DNA of 64,000 nt from Arthrobacter woluwensis (GCF_030816155.1 NZ_JAUSXR010000001.1:2046001-2110000); one strand, 5' to 3'. Counted from the first letter of the stretch, positions 35,560 to 46,242 are shown. Made by a program: numbers and translations. The notes: generated by a model from the sequence alone, not told the origin.

Positions 35560-37155
35560 CTACGACTCGAGGTCGACCTCACGCACGGCGTTGGCGCCCA
35601 CGCCCGCCTTGATGGCGTCGAGGACCTGCTGCGGGACGGAGGAATCGACCGTCAGCAGTGCCAGGACGTCGCCGCCTTCAGCGCTGCGCGCCACCTGCAT
35701 GCCGCCGATGTTGATGTTGTTCATGCCCAGGATGTGGCCGATGGTGCCGACGACGCCGGGACGGTCCTGGTAGCTGACCACGATCAGGTGATCGGTGATG
35801 GGGATCTCGATGTCGAAACCGTTGACGCCCACGAGCTTCTCGACCTGCTTCGGACCGGTCAGGGTGCCGGACACCGTGATCTGCGACCCGTCGCTCAGCG
35901 CGCCGCGGAGGGTCAGCACATTGCGGTAGTCCTCGGCGTTCTCGGTAGTGATCAGGCGGACGTTGATGCCGCGCTGCTCGGCGATCACCGGGGCGTTGAC
36001 GTAGGAGACCTGCTCGGAGACGACATCGGCGAACACACCCTTCAGGGCGGACAGCTCGAGGACCTTGACGTCCAGGGCTGCGATCTCACCGGCCACCTCG
36101 ACGTCGATCTGGGTCACCGAGTCGTGCGTGAGCGCGGTGAAGATCCGGCCCAGCTTCTCGATCAGCGGGATGCCGGGGCGGACGTCGGAGTGGATGACGC
36201 CGCCGGCCACGTTGACCGCATCGGGGACGAGCTCGCCGGCCAGGGCCAGACGGACCGACTTCGCCACGGAGATGCCGGCCTTCTCCTGAGCCTCCGCGGT
36301 GGACGCGCCGAGGTGCGGGGTGACGACCACGTTGTCCAGGCCGAAGAACGGCAGGTCCGTGGAGGGCTCCTTGGAGAACACGTCGATGCCGGCGCCGGCG
36401 ATCTTGCCGGCCACGAGCGACTCGTGCAGGGCGGTCTCATCGACCAGGCCACCACGGGCGACGTTGACCACGTACGCGGTCTCCTTCATCTTCTCGAAGG
36501 CGTCCGCGCCGAGCATGCCCACGGTCTCGGGGGTCTTCGGCATGTGGATGGTGATGAAGTCGGACTGCGCCAGGAGCTCATCCAGGGTCACGAGCTTCAC
36601 GCCGAGCTGTGCGGCGCGGGCCGAGGTGACGTAGGGGTCGTAGGCGAGGATCTCGGTGCCGAAAGCCTGGAGACGAGCGGCGACGAGGGCGCCGATGCGG
36701 CCGAAGCCGATGATGCCGATCTTCTTCTCGAACAGCTCGGTGCCCGAGTACTTGGAGCGCTTCCACTCCCCCGCCTTGAGGGCGCCGCAGGCCTGCGGGA
36801 TGTGGCGGGCCAGGCTGAGGATGTGGCCGACCGTGAGTTCGGCGGCGGAGATGATGTTCGAGGTGGGCGCGTTGACCACCATGACACCGGCCTGGGTGGC
36901 GGCCTTGATGTCGACGTTGTCGAGGCCGACGCCGGCGCGGGCGATCACCTTGAGGTTCGGCGCGGCGGCGATGGCTTCGGCGTCCACCTGAGTGGCGGAG
37001 CGAACCAGGATGGCGTGGGCGTCGGCCAGGGCCGGCAGGAGCTGGGAACGGTCGGCGCCGTCGGTCTGCCGGATGTCGAAATCCGGTCCCAGTGCCGCCA
37101 CGGTGGCAGGCGATAGTTCTTCGGCAATGAGTACTACGGGCTTGGTGTCTGTCAC
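35560..37155 (-). CDS. serA: D-3-phosphoglycerate dehydrogenase
   Basis: First step of serine synthesis: oxidises 3-phosphoglycerate to phosphohydroxypyruvate with NAD. The 531-residue protein is the long type: catalytic domain, NAD-binding KIGIIGFGRIGALVAARL near residue 150, ASTAEAQEKAG, an intervening regulatory domain (about residues 320-450) and a C-terminal ACT domain (ISYQDRPGVVGTIG-like, here IVVSYQDRPGVVGTIGHILG). The start is a GTG with AGAGG six bases upstream. Serine feedback through the ACT domain is known in the family. A palindrome 41 bases upstream of the start may be an operator. Confidence 0.97.
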   Translation of the reverse strand: MTDTKPVVLIAEELSPATVAALGPDFDIRQTDGADRSQLLPALADAHAILVRSATQVDAEAIAAAPNLKVIARAGVGLDNVDIKAATQAGVMVVNAPTSNIISAAELTVGHILSLARHIPQACGALKAGEWKRSKYSGTELFEKKIGIIGFGRIGALVAARLQAFGTEILAYDPYVTSARAAQLGVKLVTLDELLAQSDFITIHMPKTPETVGMLGADAFEKMKETAYVVNVARGGLVDETALHESLVAGKIAGAGIDVFSKEPSTDLPFFGLDNVVVTPHLGASTAEAQEKAGISVAKSVRLALAGELVPDAVNVAGGVIHSDVRPGIPLIEKLGRIFTALTHDSVTQIDVEVAGEIAALDVKVLELSALKGVFADVVSEQVSYVNAPVIAEQRGINVRLITTENAEDYRNVLTLRGALSDGSQITVSGTLTGPKQVEKLVGVNGFDIEIPITDHLIVVSYQDRPGVVGTIGHILGMNNINIGGMQVARSAEGGDVLALLTVDSSVPQQVLDAIKAGVGANAVREVDLES

Positions 37156-37195
37156 CGGTGACCTCTTTGTGGCGATCGATACTGCAGTGGCTTGT

Positions 37196-37210
37196 CTCAG
37201 GTGTCCTGAG
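37196..37210. promoter_or_regulatory. Palindrome upstream of serA
   Basis: CTCAGG-TGT-CCTGAG is a perfect inverted repeat 41 bases upstream of the serA GTG. Its spacing differs from the IclR-type sites near leu and ilvB. It may be a binding site for an unknown regulator or a transcript hairpin. Confidence 0.35.
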
Positions 37211-37219
37211 CGTGGAATC

Positions 37220-37248
37220 GCCGGACCCGCACAGCGTGCGGGCCCGGC
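37220..37248 (-). terminator. Terminator after ilvC
   Basis: CCCGCAC-AGC-GTGCGGG with outer GCCGG/CCGGC arms lies about 100 bases past the ilvC stop. It separates ilvBNC from serA on the same strand. Confidence 0.6.
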
Positions 37249-37348
37249 GTCCTTGCTTCACACGCCTGCCACCGAGATTACTGGCTCGGTGCGGCGTGCC
37301 GGGAATCGGCTTCCCTTTTGTGAAGGATCACGGTCCTTCGGGCGGCGA

Positions 37349-38937
<1,589 letters not shown>

Positions 38938-38939
38938 GA

Positions 38940-40829
38940 TCAGTCCTCTTCTTCCCACTCGGGGGTCATGTTCCGGGCGACCTGGATCTGGTCATTGCTC
39001 ACGCCGGAGGGCACCATCGGCCACACCATGGCGTTGGGGCTGACCACGAAGTCGATCACGACGGGGCGGTCGTTGATCTCCAGGGCCTTCTGGATGGTGG
39101 CGTCGATGTCCTCTTCCCGCTCACAGCGCAGCGCGGCGCAGCCGTAGGCGTCGGCGAGCTTGACGAAGTCCGGGATCCGGACGGTGTCGTGGCCGGTGTT
39201 CAGGTCGGTGTTCGAGTACCGGCCTTCATAGAACAGGGTCTGCCACTGGCGGACCATGCCCAGCGAGGAGTTGTTGATGATCGCGACCTTGATCGGGATG
39301 TTGTTGATGGCGCAGGTGGCGAGTTCCTGATTGGTCATCTGGAAGCAGCCGTCGCCGTCGATCGCCCAGACCACGCGGTCCGGGTTGCCGACCTTGGCGC
39401 CCATGGCCGCCGGGACGGAGTAGCCCATGGTGCCGGCACCGCCGGAGTTCAGCCAGGCGTGCGGGCGCTCGTACTTGATGAACTGCGCGGCCCACATCTG
39501 GTGCTGGCCGACGCCTGCCACGAAGACGCCTTCGGGACCGGTCAGCTCGCCGATCCGCTGCAGCACGCGCTGCGGGGCGATCAGGCCATCCTCCGGTTCG
39601 GTCCAGCCGAGCGGGTAGGTCTCCTTGAGGTTGTTCAGGAACGCCCACCAGGCGCCGAGGTCCGGCTTGCCGTTGGCCTCGAAGTACGCGCGGAGGACCT
39701 CGGTCAGCTCGGGGATGATCTCCTTGACGCTGCCCACGATCGGCACATCCGCGGTGCGGTTCTTGGAGATCTCGGCCGGGTCGATGTCGGCGTGGATGAC
39801 CTTGGCGTTCGGCGCGAAGGTCTTCAGCACGCCGGTCACGCGGTCGTCGAACCGGGCGCCGAGCGTGATGAGCAGATCCGCCTGCTGCAGTGCGGTGACC
39901 GCGGACACCGTGCCGTGCATGCCGGGCATGCCGACGTGCTGCGGATGGGAGTCCGGGAAGGCGCCCTTGGCCATGAGGGTGGTGACCACGGGGGCGCCGC
40001 TCAGCTCGGCGAGTTCCTTGAGCTCCTCGCAGGCATGGCCCTTGAGCACGCCGCCGCCCACGTAGAACACGGGCTTCTTGGCGGCGCCGATCAGCTTGGC
40101 GGCCTCACGCAGCTGCTTACTGTGACCGCGCAGCACGGGACGGTACCCGGGCAGGTCGATCTTCGGCGGCCAGGAGAACAGGGTCTTGGCGACCTGGGCG
40201 TCCTTGGCGAAGTCCACCAGGACGGGGCCGGGACGGCCCGTGGAGGCGAGGTGGAAGGCCTCGGCCATGACCCGGGGGATCTCGTCCGGGTCCGTGACCA
40301 GGAACGAGTGCTTGGTGATCGGCATGGTGATGCCGACGATGTCCGCCTCCTGGAAGGCGTCCGTTCCGATCACACCACTGCTGACCTGACCGGTGATGGC
40401 GACCATCGGCACGGAGTCCATGTGGGCGTCCATGATGGCGGTGACCAGGTTGGTGGCGCCAGGACCGGAGGTGGCGATGCACACGCCCACCTCACCGGTG
40501 ACCATGGCATAGCCCTGCGCGGCGTGGCCGGCTCCCTGCTCGTGACGGACCAGGATGTGATTCAAACTGGAAGCCATCAACGGGTCGTAGGTGGGCAGGA
40601 TGGCACCACCGGGCAAACCGAAAATGTCCTTGACGCCGAGTTCTTCGAGCGAGCGGACGAGTGCTTGTGAGCCGGTCATCTCCGTTGGGGGTACAACGTT
40701 GTTCGGCCCGAGGACAGGAGAGAGGGCCGCTGCGTCATCGGCAGCGGTGACGGCGCGCTCGGACTTTTCCGCATTCTTCGCGGACTTTGCAGCCAACAGC
40801 GTGGGGCTGATGGGCGATCCTTTGCTCAT
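38940..40829 (-). CDS. ilvB: Acetolactate synthase large (catalytic) subunit
   Basis: Thiamine-diphosphate enzyme for the first common step of valine, leucine and isoleucine synthesis. The 629-residue protein has a 50-residue N-terminal extension, then [20 protein letters not shown], the catalytic Glu in [20 protein letters not shown]-binding segments and the TDP motif [25 protein letters not shown] lies before the ATG. It heads ilvBNC, and a leader peptide and terminator upstream show attenuation control. Confidence 0.97.
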   Translation of the reverse strand: MSKGSPISPTLLAAKSAKNAEKSERAVTAADDAAALSPVLGPNNVVPPTEMTGSQALVRSLEELGVKDIFGLPGGAILPTYDPLMASSLNHILVRHEQGAGHAAQGYAMVTGEVGVCIATSGPGATNLVTAIMDAHMDSVPMVAITGQVSSGVIGTDAFQEADIVGITMPITKHSFLVTDPDEIPRVMAEAFHLASTGRPGPVLVDFAKDAQVAKTLFSWPPKIDLPGYRPVLRGHSKQLREAAKLIGAAKKPVFYVGGGVLKGHACEELKELAELSGAPVVTTLMAKGAFPDSHPQHVGMPGMHGTVSAVTALQQADLLITLGARFDDRVTGVLKTFAPNAKVIHADIDPAEISKNRTADVPIVGSVKEIIPELTEVLRAYFEANGKPDLGAWWAFLNNLKETYPLGWTEPEDGLIAPQRVLQRIGELTGPEGVFVAGVGQHQMWAAQFIKYERPHAWLNSGGAGTMGYSVPAAMGAKVGNPDRVVWAIDGDGCFQMTNQELATCAINNIPIKVAIINNSSLGMVRQWQTLFYEGRYSNTDLNTGHDTVRIPDFVKLADAYGCAALRCEREEDIDATIQKALEINDRPVVIDFVVSPNAMVWPMVPSGVSNDQIQVARNMTPEWEEED

Positions 40830-40901
40830 CGGACTCTTCCTCGTTGGTGCCCCAAACGGGGCGATTTCGGGTGGGCGACTGATCGTGGCGTCTGTAGCAA
40901 C

Positions 40902-40938
40902 AAAAAAACCCCTCAGCCGTGAGGCTCTTCGAGGGGTT
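40902..40938 (-). terminator. Attenuator terminator upstream of ilvB
   Basis: On the minus strand AACCCCTC (40938-40931) pairs with GAGGGGTT (40914-40907), extended by AGCC/GGCT with a bulge, and is followed by a run of seven T. It lies between the leader-peptide stop and the ilvB start. RNA complementary pairs upstream (TTACCA with TGGTAA; GCGCGTG at 40979-40973 with CACGCGC at 40945-40939) could form mutually exclusive structures. Confidence 0.85.
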
Positions 40939-40966
40939 GCGCGTGACTGACCGTTACCAGCTTGGC

Positions 40967-41014
40967 TTATGCCACGCGCTTGGTAAGGACTACGACGATC
41001 ACGGTTTCAGTCAT
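40967..41014 (-). CDS. ilvBNC leader peptide (attenuation)
   Basis: A 15-residue peptide, [15 protein letters not shown], with six of its residues Val, Ile or Leu in a nearly unbroken VIVVVL block plus a final Val. Placed between the promoter and a T-run terminator, it is a typical ribosome-stalling leader: starved ribosomes would pause in the block and free the downstream RNA to avoid the terminator. The promoter -10 candidate AACACT ends six bases before the ATG, so the peptide may start at the transcript's first base. C. glutamicum ilvBNC has known attenuation; here it is inferred. Confidence 0.85.
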   Translation of the reverse strand: MTETVIVVVLTKRVA

Positions 41015-41020
41015 GGCTAC

Positions 41021-41080
41021 AGTGTTCCCCGTGGCGCGATTTAGTGTCAACTGCTGGACGCCTCGTCTCACAATGTGGAC
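41021..41080 (-). promoter_or_regulatory. ilvB leader promoter and IclR-type half-palindrome
   Basis: TTGACA (41050-41045), 18 bases, then AACACT, with the leader ATG six bases later. Upstream, 41065-41080 reads GTCTCACAATGTGGAC on the plus strand, close to the leuB site. The operator ends 14 bases before the -35, against 3 bases at leuB. Binding by the IclR regulator is inferred. Confidence 0.55.
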
Positions 41081-41101
41081 CGCCGCGTCCGGCATGCGGG
41101 C

Positions 41102-41134
41102 ACGACGACGGCGGTGAGCCGCCGCCGTCGTCGT
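41102..41134 (-). terminator. Terminator after ilvD
   Basis: A 13-base-pair stem, ACGACGACGGCGG with CCGCCGTCGTCGT, and a seven-base loop. It lies 14 bases past the ilvD stop and separates ilvD from the ilvB leader. Confidence 0.7.
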
Positions 41135-41148
41135 TGCGAGAGCGTGGG

Positions 41149-42852
41149 CTAGCCGCAGTACGCGCCCGTGGACGCCGAATTGACCAGCTTGGCGTACTTG
41201 GAGAGGACGCCCGTGGTGAAGCGCGCCGGCAGAGGCGCCCAGCCCACCTTGCGGGCCGCGAGCTCGTCCTCGTCCACCAGGAGATCGAAGGACCGGGCCG
41301 CGATGTCCACCCGGATCCGGTCGCCGTCCTGGACGAAGGCGATGGGCCCGCCGTCGACGGCTTCCGGCGCGACGTGTCCGATGCAGAGCCCGGTGGTGCC
41401 GCCGGAGAAGCGCCCGTCCGTCAGCAGCAGGACGTCCTTGCCGAGGCCCGCGCCCTTGATCGCGCCGGTGATGGCGAGCATCTCGCGCATGCCCGGGCCG
41501 CCCTTGGGGCCCTCGTAGCGGATGACGACGACGTCGCCCTTCTGGATCTCGCCGCGGTCCAGCGCGTCGAGGGCGCCCTGCTCCCGCTCGAAGACGCGGG
41601 CCGTGCCTTCGAAGATGTCGGCGTCGAAGCCCGCGGTCTTGACCACGGCGCCCTCCGGGGCGAGCGATCCGTGCAGGATGGTGATGCCGCCGGTCTTGTG
41701 GATCGGATTGTCGAGAGCCCGCAGGATCTTGCCGTCCACATCCGGCGGGTTGATCGCCTCGAGGTTCTCGGTCACGGTGCGACCGGTGACGGTGAGGCAG
41801 TCGCCGTGGAGGAGGCCGGCGTCGAGCAGCGCCCGCATGATGACCGGGACGCCGCCGATGCGGTCGACGTCGGTCATCACGTAGCGGCCGAACGGTTTGA
41901 GGTCGCCCAGGTGCGGCACCTTGTCGCCGATGCGGTTGAAGTCGTCGAGGACGAGGTCGACGCCGGCCTCCCGCGCGATCGCGAGAAGGTGCAGCACCGC
42001 GTTGGTCGAGCCGCCGAAGGCCATGGTGACGGCGATGGCGTTCTCGAACGCGGGCTTGGTCATGATGTCCCGCGCCGTGATGCCCAGCCGCAGCAGGTTG
42101 ACCACGGCTTCACCGGAGCGCCGCGCGAAGTCGTCACGACGCCGGTCGGCCGAGGGCGGCGCGGCGGAGCCGGGCAGGGACATCCCGAGTGCTTCGCCGA
42201 TGCACGCCATGGTGTTCGCCGTGTACATGCCGCCGCATGCACCCTCCCCCGGACAGATCGCGCGCTCAATGCGGTCCAGGTCTCCCCTGCTCATCCGGCC
42301 CGCGGCGCAGGCGCCCACCGCTTCGAAGGCGTCGATGAGGGTGACTTCCTTCTCGGAGCCGTCCTCCAGACGGACCCAACCGGGCATGATCGAACCCGCG
42401 TAGAGGAAGACGCTCGCGAGATCCAGGCGCGCGGCGGCCATCAGCATTCCGGGGAGGGACTTGTCGCAGCCCGCGAGGAGCACCGAGCCGTCGATCCGCT
42501 CGGCCTGCATCACGGTCTCCACCGAATCCGCGATCACCTCGCGGGAGACGAGCGAGAAGTGCATGCCGTCGTGACCCATGGAGATCCCGTCTGAGACGGA
42601 GATCGTGCCGAACTGCATCGGGAACCCGCCTCCGGCGTGCACGCCCTCCTTCACCGCCAGCGCGAGGCGATTGAGCGACAGATTGCACGGGGTGATCTCA
42701 TTCCACGAACTCGCGACGCCGATCTGCGGCTTCGCGAAGTCCTCATCGCCCATGCCCACGGCGCGGAACATGCCGCGCGCCGGAGCCGCGTGGATGCCGT
42801 CCGTCACCACCCGGGAACGCGGCTTGATGTCTGGAGTGGGTTCTGCGGTCAT
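41149..42852 (-). CDS. ilvD: Dihydroxy-acid dehydratase (Fe-S)
   Basis: Third step of valine and isoleucine synthesis: dehydrates the dihydroxy acids to keto acids. The 567-residue protein has cluster cysteines in [27 protein letters not shown] and [16 protein letters not shown], and the C-terminal [25 protein letters not shown] lies five bases before the ATG at 42852. The frame is open almost 100 codons upstream but that part has no family resemblance. It is transcribed separately from ilvBNC. A half-site CCTCACA lies about 70 bases upstream; it is too weak to call. Confidence 0.96.
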   Translation of the reverse strand: MTAEPTPDIKPRSRVVTDGIHAAPARGMFRAVGMGDEDFAKPQIGVASSWNEITPCNLSLNRLALAVKEGVHAGGGFPMQFGTISVSDGISMGHDGMHFSLVSREVIADSVETVMQAERIDGSVLLAGCDKSLPGMLMAAARLDLASVFLYAGSIMPGWVRLEDGSEKEVTLIDAFEAVGACAAGRMSRGDLDRIERAICPGEGACGGMYTANTMACIGEALGMSLPGSAAPPSADRRRDDFARRSGEAVVNLLRLGITARDIMTKPAFENAIAVTMAFGGSTNAVLHLLAIAREAGVDLVLDDFNRIGDKVPHLGDLKPFGRYVMTDVDRIGGVPVIMRALLDAGLLHGDCLTVTGRTVTENLEAINPPDVDGKILRALDNPIHKTGGITILHGSLAPEGAVVKTAGFDADIFEGTARVFEREQGALDALDRGEIQKGDVVVIRYEGPKGGPGMREMLAITGAIKGAGLGKDVLLLTDGRFSGGTTGLCIGHVAPEAVDGGPIAFVQDGDRIRVDIAARSFDLLVDEDELAARKVGWAPLPARFTTGVLSKYAKLVNSASTGAYCG

Positions 42853-43139
42853 GGCATCCTCCGTCGCTCGGGAGCCAGGGCCCAGCAAGCAAGGCCCGGC
42901 ACGTTGCGGCCAGTCTATGACGTGCCTCACAGAATGGCACCGGACGAGTTGCTGGCGGTCTGATTGCGACAGCGCCCGGCATCCACTCCCCCGGAAAACC
43001 GGGGCAGAAGGACCTGCGGGACCGCTCCGAGGCGCCCCGGAGGCCTCGATTTCACTTTTGCGGAAAACTCCAGTAGAGTTCTTACTCGTTGCGGGGAACG
43101 CAGACGGGAAGAAAAGCCCGCCTGAGAAGCCACAACGAT

Positions 43140-43215
43140 GCACCTCTAGCTCAACTGGCAGAGCAATTGACTCTTAATCAATGGGTTCCGGGTTCGAGTC
43201 CCGGGGGGTGCACCA
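43140..43215 (+). tRNA. tRNA-Lys (CTT anticodon), CCA encoded
   Basis: Acceptor GCACCTC with GGGGTGC (one G-T pair), anticodon stem ATTGA/TCAAT around CTCTTAA (anticodon CTT, reads AAG), T-arm CCGGGTTCGAGTCCCGG, then A and an encoded CCA. A possible promoter is TTCACT (43051-43056), 17 bases, TAGAGT (43074-43079). The core from the anticodon arm to the T-loop (43163-43196) recurs inverted at 46858-46891. Confidence 0.97.
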
Positions 43216-43218
43216 ACG

Positions 43219-43265
43219 AGTCCCGCTCGATCTGCTGAAAAGCAAGATCGGGCGGGACTTTTTTG
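43219..43265 (+). terminator. Rho-independent terminator after tRNA-Lys
   Basis: A 15-base stem with one mismatch (43219-43233 with 43245-43259) and a T-run from 43259. It starts 4 bases after the tRNA CCA end. Confidence 0.85.
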
Positions 43266-43845
43266 TGTCGCGCATCGTCGCATCTCTTAGATGCTGCGGG
43301 AAGACCGTGCGCCCGCGTTTCAGCGCCATGCGACCTGCCTCAGCACGACTCCATTCCTTGACGCGGACGCCCGGGCAATCATGTCTCGTGTGGGCACCAT
43401 GGACAGGACCTCCAGGCCCCCTGCTCAATGGGACGTGCTAGCCGGCGACCGCCATGAGGAACCACGGCCACCCGAACCAGCACATGCACGCCTCCGTCGA
43501 ATGCACCCGCCGGGCTGAACTCGGCGCAGAACCGCCACACACCCGCTTGGCGCGGTCGGCACCCGCTTCGTAGAGGTCGGGCTCTGGGCGCAGATCGCGC
43601 GCTCACCCATCCCGACTTCTGGTTCCCCCACAAGGTCGGGCTGCCCCCAGAACGTTCAAACGCGCCCCGCCGCTTCGCCAGTTTCGGGCAGGCCGTATGA
43701 ACAGGCCCTAATTATTCTCAAATCGGTGTAGAAAATACCCCCTAGGCGCGACAGCAACTGTCACGTCGCGTCGGCTAGCGTGAAAAATGGCCAGTACGAT
43801 CGGTCAAAAATTTCCAAGTCAACAAGCAGTTCAGGGGAGAACTAA
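43266..43845. other. Non-coding or degenerate stretch upstream of the secreted-protein gene
   Basis: About 580 bases with no convincing gene: the short open frames on both strands have no ribosome binding sites or recognisable sequence. The right part is AT-rich (ATTATTCTCAAATCGG) and holds a palindrome GACAG-CAA-CTGTC at 43750-43762, about 80 bases before the next gene, which could be an operator. Confidence 0.4.
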
Positions 43846-44742
43846 ATGTCAGCACTGAAGAAGTTACTGACGGGCGCGGCAGCCGCATTCGTCGTCGCAA
43901 CATCGTTGGGAGTCGCCGGACCGGCGAACGCCGCCGAGGCGAACCACCACAAGGATCCGCTCGCCGTGGTCCAGCAGCAGGGCCTCATCGGTTCACCTGC
44001 CGCCAAGGCGCAGAACGAGATCGCCGCACGAAACCTGGCGGCCAAGCCCGCGAGCGAGTCGAAGGTCGCCCCCGTGAACCTCACGGCCTCCGTACCCGGC
44101 ACTACCGCCACCGTCGAGAACGGCGCCAAGGTCAACCGCGCCCGCGGAAACGACTACGGAACCGTCGTCGGCACCGGCCCGAACGGCACCAAAGCCGGAT
44201 ACGTGGTGATCAACACCCCCACGGCTCCGAGCGAGTACAAGTTCATCGTCGGAGACGCCAACACCAAACTGAGCCTCAACAAGAACGGCTCCGTCACCGT
44301 CAAGAACGCCGCCGGCGAGCAGGTGAACAACATCCTGCCGCCGTGGGCGAGTGACGCCACAGGGAAGTCCCTCCCCACCTCGTACACGGTGGCAGGTAAC
44401 ACGCTCCTTCAGAAGGTCGATCACCGTGGCGCGGCGTACCCGGTCGTGGCAGACCCAGAGTTCGGGTGCGGCGTCCCGTGGTGCTCGATCTACTTCGACA
44501 GGGGCGAGACCGCGGCTATCGCCTCCGGAGGTTCACTCGGGCGACAGTACATCTCTGCGGCCTGCCAAGCAGCTCCTGGCCCTGCTGCAATCGCCTGTCG
44601 GCTCGCAACGGCGTATGTGACGATTACCGCTGGCGTTGCAACGGCCCAGCAGAAGTGTGTCGGAATTATCGGCTACCCAATCCCACTTCCGCCATACGCT
44701 TCGTGGAACACGTTCGTCTACAGTGGAAGTCAATGCCACTAG
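43846..44742 (+). CDS. Secreted protein with six-cysteine C-terminal domain (possible bacteriocin or toxin)
   Basis: A 298-residue exported protein. Residues 1-30 form a Sec signal peptide (KKLLTGAAAAFVVATSLGVA, then ANA cleavage). Residues 31-165 are a low-hydrophobicity prodomain-like region. A segment WASDATGKSLPTSYTVAGN, then VDHRGAAYPVVADPE (167-205), separates it from a compact C-terminus. All six cysteines lie there (208, 213, 240, 251, 271, 297), which would allow three disulfides, with YFDRGETAAIASGG at 216-229 and a hydrophobic stretch about 244-268. From memory, actinobacterial secreted proteins of unknown role share this layout. GGGGAG precedes the ATG by 7 bases. A small membrane protein follows after 15 bases. 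Antimicrobial activity is a hypothesis. Confidence 0.75.
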   Translation: MSALKKLLTGAAAAFVVATSLGVAGPANAAEANHHKDPLAVVQQQGLIGSPAAKAQNEIAARNLAAKPASESKVAPVNLTASVPGTTATVENGAKVNRARGNDYGTVVGTGPNGTKAGYVVINTPTAPSEYKFIVGDANTKLSLNKNGSVTVKNAAGEQVNNILPPWASDATGKSLPTSYTVAGNTLLQKVDHRGAAYPVVADPEFGCGVPWCSIYFDRGETAAIASGGSLGRQYISAACQAAPGPAAIACRLATAYVTITAGVATAQQKCVGIIGYPIPLPPYASWNTFVYSGSQCH

Positions 44743-44757
44743 TTGGGAGGCGAAGTC

Positions 44758-44970
44758 GTGAAGAAGGAGAATTTCCTCAAGATTCTGAAAGTCGTCATGG
44801 CGTTGATCGCGACATCCTTCGTGGGCTGGCTCGCCGGCCCACTCCTGCTCCACCCAACGGTTGAGAGCTGGTTCTACATCGCACTTATTGCGGCTGGTGG
44901 ACACATCATCTACGTGGAGGGCACGAGGATGATTTTGTACTTCGCCAATAAGGAATGGCTCCGAAATTGA
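44758..44970 (+). CDS. Small two-helix membrane protein (possible immunity protein)
   Basis: A 70-residue protein with two membrane segments: about residues 8-30 (ILKVVMALIATSFVGWLAGP) and 37-62. The start is a GTG at 44758 with GGGAGG 7 bases upstream; a TTG five codons earlier overlaps that site. It begins 15 bases after the secreted-protein gene in the same direction and ends just before a terminator. Two-gene units of a secreted peptide and a tiny membrane protein often encode a bacteriocin and its immunity protein, but no homology is claimed. Confidence 0.7.
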   Translation: MKKENFLKILKVVMALIATSFVGWLAGPLLLHPTVESWFYIALIAAGGHIIYVEGTRMILYFANKEWLRN

Positions 44971-45015
44971 TGAGTTTCCCATCGGGTAGGTTGTGGCGTT
45001 ATAGGTCGCGCCACA

Positions 45016-45054
45016 AAGAGGCCCGGGTCGGCGGTTTGTCGGCCCGGGCCTCTT
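45016..45054 (+). terminator. Terminator after the secreted-protein unit
   Basis: A 12-base-pair perfect stem (45016-45027 with 45043-45054) 46 bases past the small membrane gene. It closes a two-gene transcript. Confidence 0.75.
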
Positions 45055-45189
45055 GCGTGCCACGGCCAGTCGATTCAAAATCTGCGGTGAGGCCGCAGCG
45101 CGGCCACCGACGTATTCCACCACACCGCCCAGCAGCCCTCGCCCCCGAGCACCCTTCCCGGGTGCCATTTCATGCCCGAAAGCCTGACC

Positions 45190-45294
45190 ATGCCCACCCT
45201 GTTCCTCTTCCCACCGCCGCTCTGCGGACAGTGCAAACACCCCACCCACCTGAACAGGAGCTGCGTGCGGGCATGCACAACCTGCCGGCTCTGA
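45190..45294 (+). CDS. Possible small cysteine-rich (zinc-ribbon-like) peptide
   Basis: A 34-codon frame reading MPTLFLFPPPLCGQCKHPTH, then LNRSCVRACTTCRL. The pattern CxxC, then CxxxCxxC, suggests a zinc-binding fold. The ribosome binding site is weak and no neighbour supports it, so it may be a remnant of a mobile element gene. Confidence 0.3.
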   Translation: MPTLFLFPPPLCGQCKHPTHLNRSCVRACTTCRL

Positions 45295-45341
45295 TGGCCC
45301 TTCACCGACCAACCCGTTTACACAGCACAAGGACAAAGGAC

Positions 45342-45446
45342 ATGAACTCCGCACTGTTCCCCGGCTTGGAGCCGGAGGACCCCAAAACCGCGGCGCCGCC
45401 GGACCAGCGGACTGTCAACTACGAGACCATCCACGGCGAGCACTAG
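45342..45446 (+). pseudogene. Possible broken small gene interrupted by TAG
   Basis: Opens MNSALFPGLEPEDPKTAAPP after an AAGGACAAAGGAC sequence, a plausible ribosome binding site. After 34 codons a TAG ends it, yet the same frame continues IDATAIGTYTCGHAV with protein-like composition. It may be a truncated gene from a mobile element. The product is not recognised. Confidence 0.3.
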
Positions 45447-45500
45447 ATCGACGCAACCGCCATCGGGACCTACACCTGCGGCCATGCCGTGTTGCTCTTC

Positions 45501-45953
45501 TCACCCCGCGTGCGCACGCACCAGGTCCGCCTCTTTGACCAGCACGCCGTTCTCCGCGCTCGTCAGGCCGTACAGCATCGCCCCCGGGGCGGCGTCGGCG
45601 GCGAGCGCCTCCACCTCGTCCCACAACGGCCGGCACGTGTGGCAGCCCCCGTGCGCGAGATAGTCCGCCGGGACCCAGAAGGACACGAACGGGTCATCGG
45701 CGAAGCGGACCTTCAGCAGGACGCCTGCCGTGTATGGCGACGACGCGGAGAACTGGCCCAGGAACTCCACCTCAGGGCTCATGCCCCGGTCCATGGCGGT
45801 CCGGTGCCCGAGCCGAGCGAACGGGAGGTACACCGCTCCCCCGGACAAGATGTGGTCGACGACGGCCAGCGCTTCCGAGCTGAGCCCGTCGCGATGGTCC
45901 CCCGTGAGACGAAGCGTCGCCGGCAGACGGTCGATGAAGGAGAGGGTGCTCAC
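45501..45953 (-). CDS. Hypothetical protein
   Basis: A 150-residue soluble protein, not recognised. The start is taken as the GTG at 45953, with AGAAGG nine bases upstream (VSTLSFIDRLPATLRL); an ATG at 45986 is possible. Visible features are DPFVSFWVPADYLAHGGC and HTCRP (two Cys and two His close together, residues about 105-115, a possible metal site). It is the last of three minus-strand genes of the island. Confidence 0.6.
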   Translation of the reverse strand: MSTLSFIDRLPATLRLTGDHRDGLSSEALAVVDHILSGGAVYLPFARLGHRTAMDRGMSPEVEFLGQFSASSPYTAGVLLKVRFADDPFVSFWVPADYLAHGGCHTCRPLWDEVEALAADAAPGAMLYGLTSAENGVLVKEADLVRAHAG

Positions 45954-46041
45954 GGTGTGCCGCCTTCTGGTGTGTTCCGGATCCATATGCAACGATTCGG
46001 AGCCACACGCGGGAACGGATTGGAGCCGCCCGGCCCCCGCG

Positions 46042-46242
46042 CTACTTCCGGGCGGACCCCCGCGGCGGCGGTTCACGACGGTCGCGCCACAGCCATCCCG
46101 CGATGACCACGACGGCCATCACTGAGCTCGCCGTCACCAGCCCGATCTTCCACCCCGGGCTGTGGTCCGACAGAGCGTTGCTCACCGCCAGGAAGATGAA
46201 CAGTGAACCTTGCCAGCAAGCGGCCTTCTTGCAGTAGCTCAT
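46042..46242 (-). CDS. Small membrane protein, unknown
   Basis: A 66-residue protein with a weak hydrophobic segment (about 13-22) and a strong one (about 33-52, GLVTASSVMAVVVIAGWLW), then a basic tail RDRREPPPRG. AGGAG lies four bases before the ATG. It starts 13 bases after the neighbouring hypothetical gene, so the two are probably co-transcribed. Confidence 0.6.
   Translation of the reverse strand: MSYCKKAACWQGSLFIFLAVSNALSDHSPGWKIGLVTASSVMAVVVIAGWLWRDRREPPPRGSARK

Noticed and set aside
42917..42933. IclR-type operator upstream of ilvD
   Set aside because: Only the half-site CCTCACA resembles the other operators; the second half does not match.
43181..43441. Open frame starting inside tRNA-Lys
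   Set aside because: It runs through the tRNA and its terminator and has no ribosome binding site.
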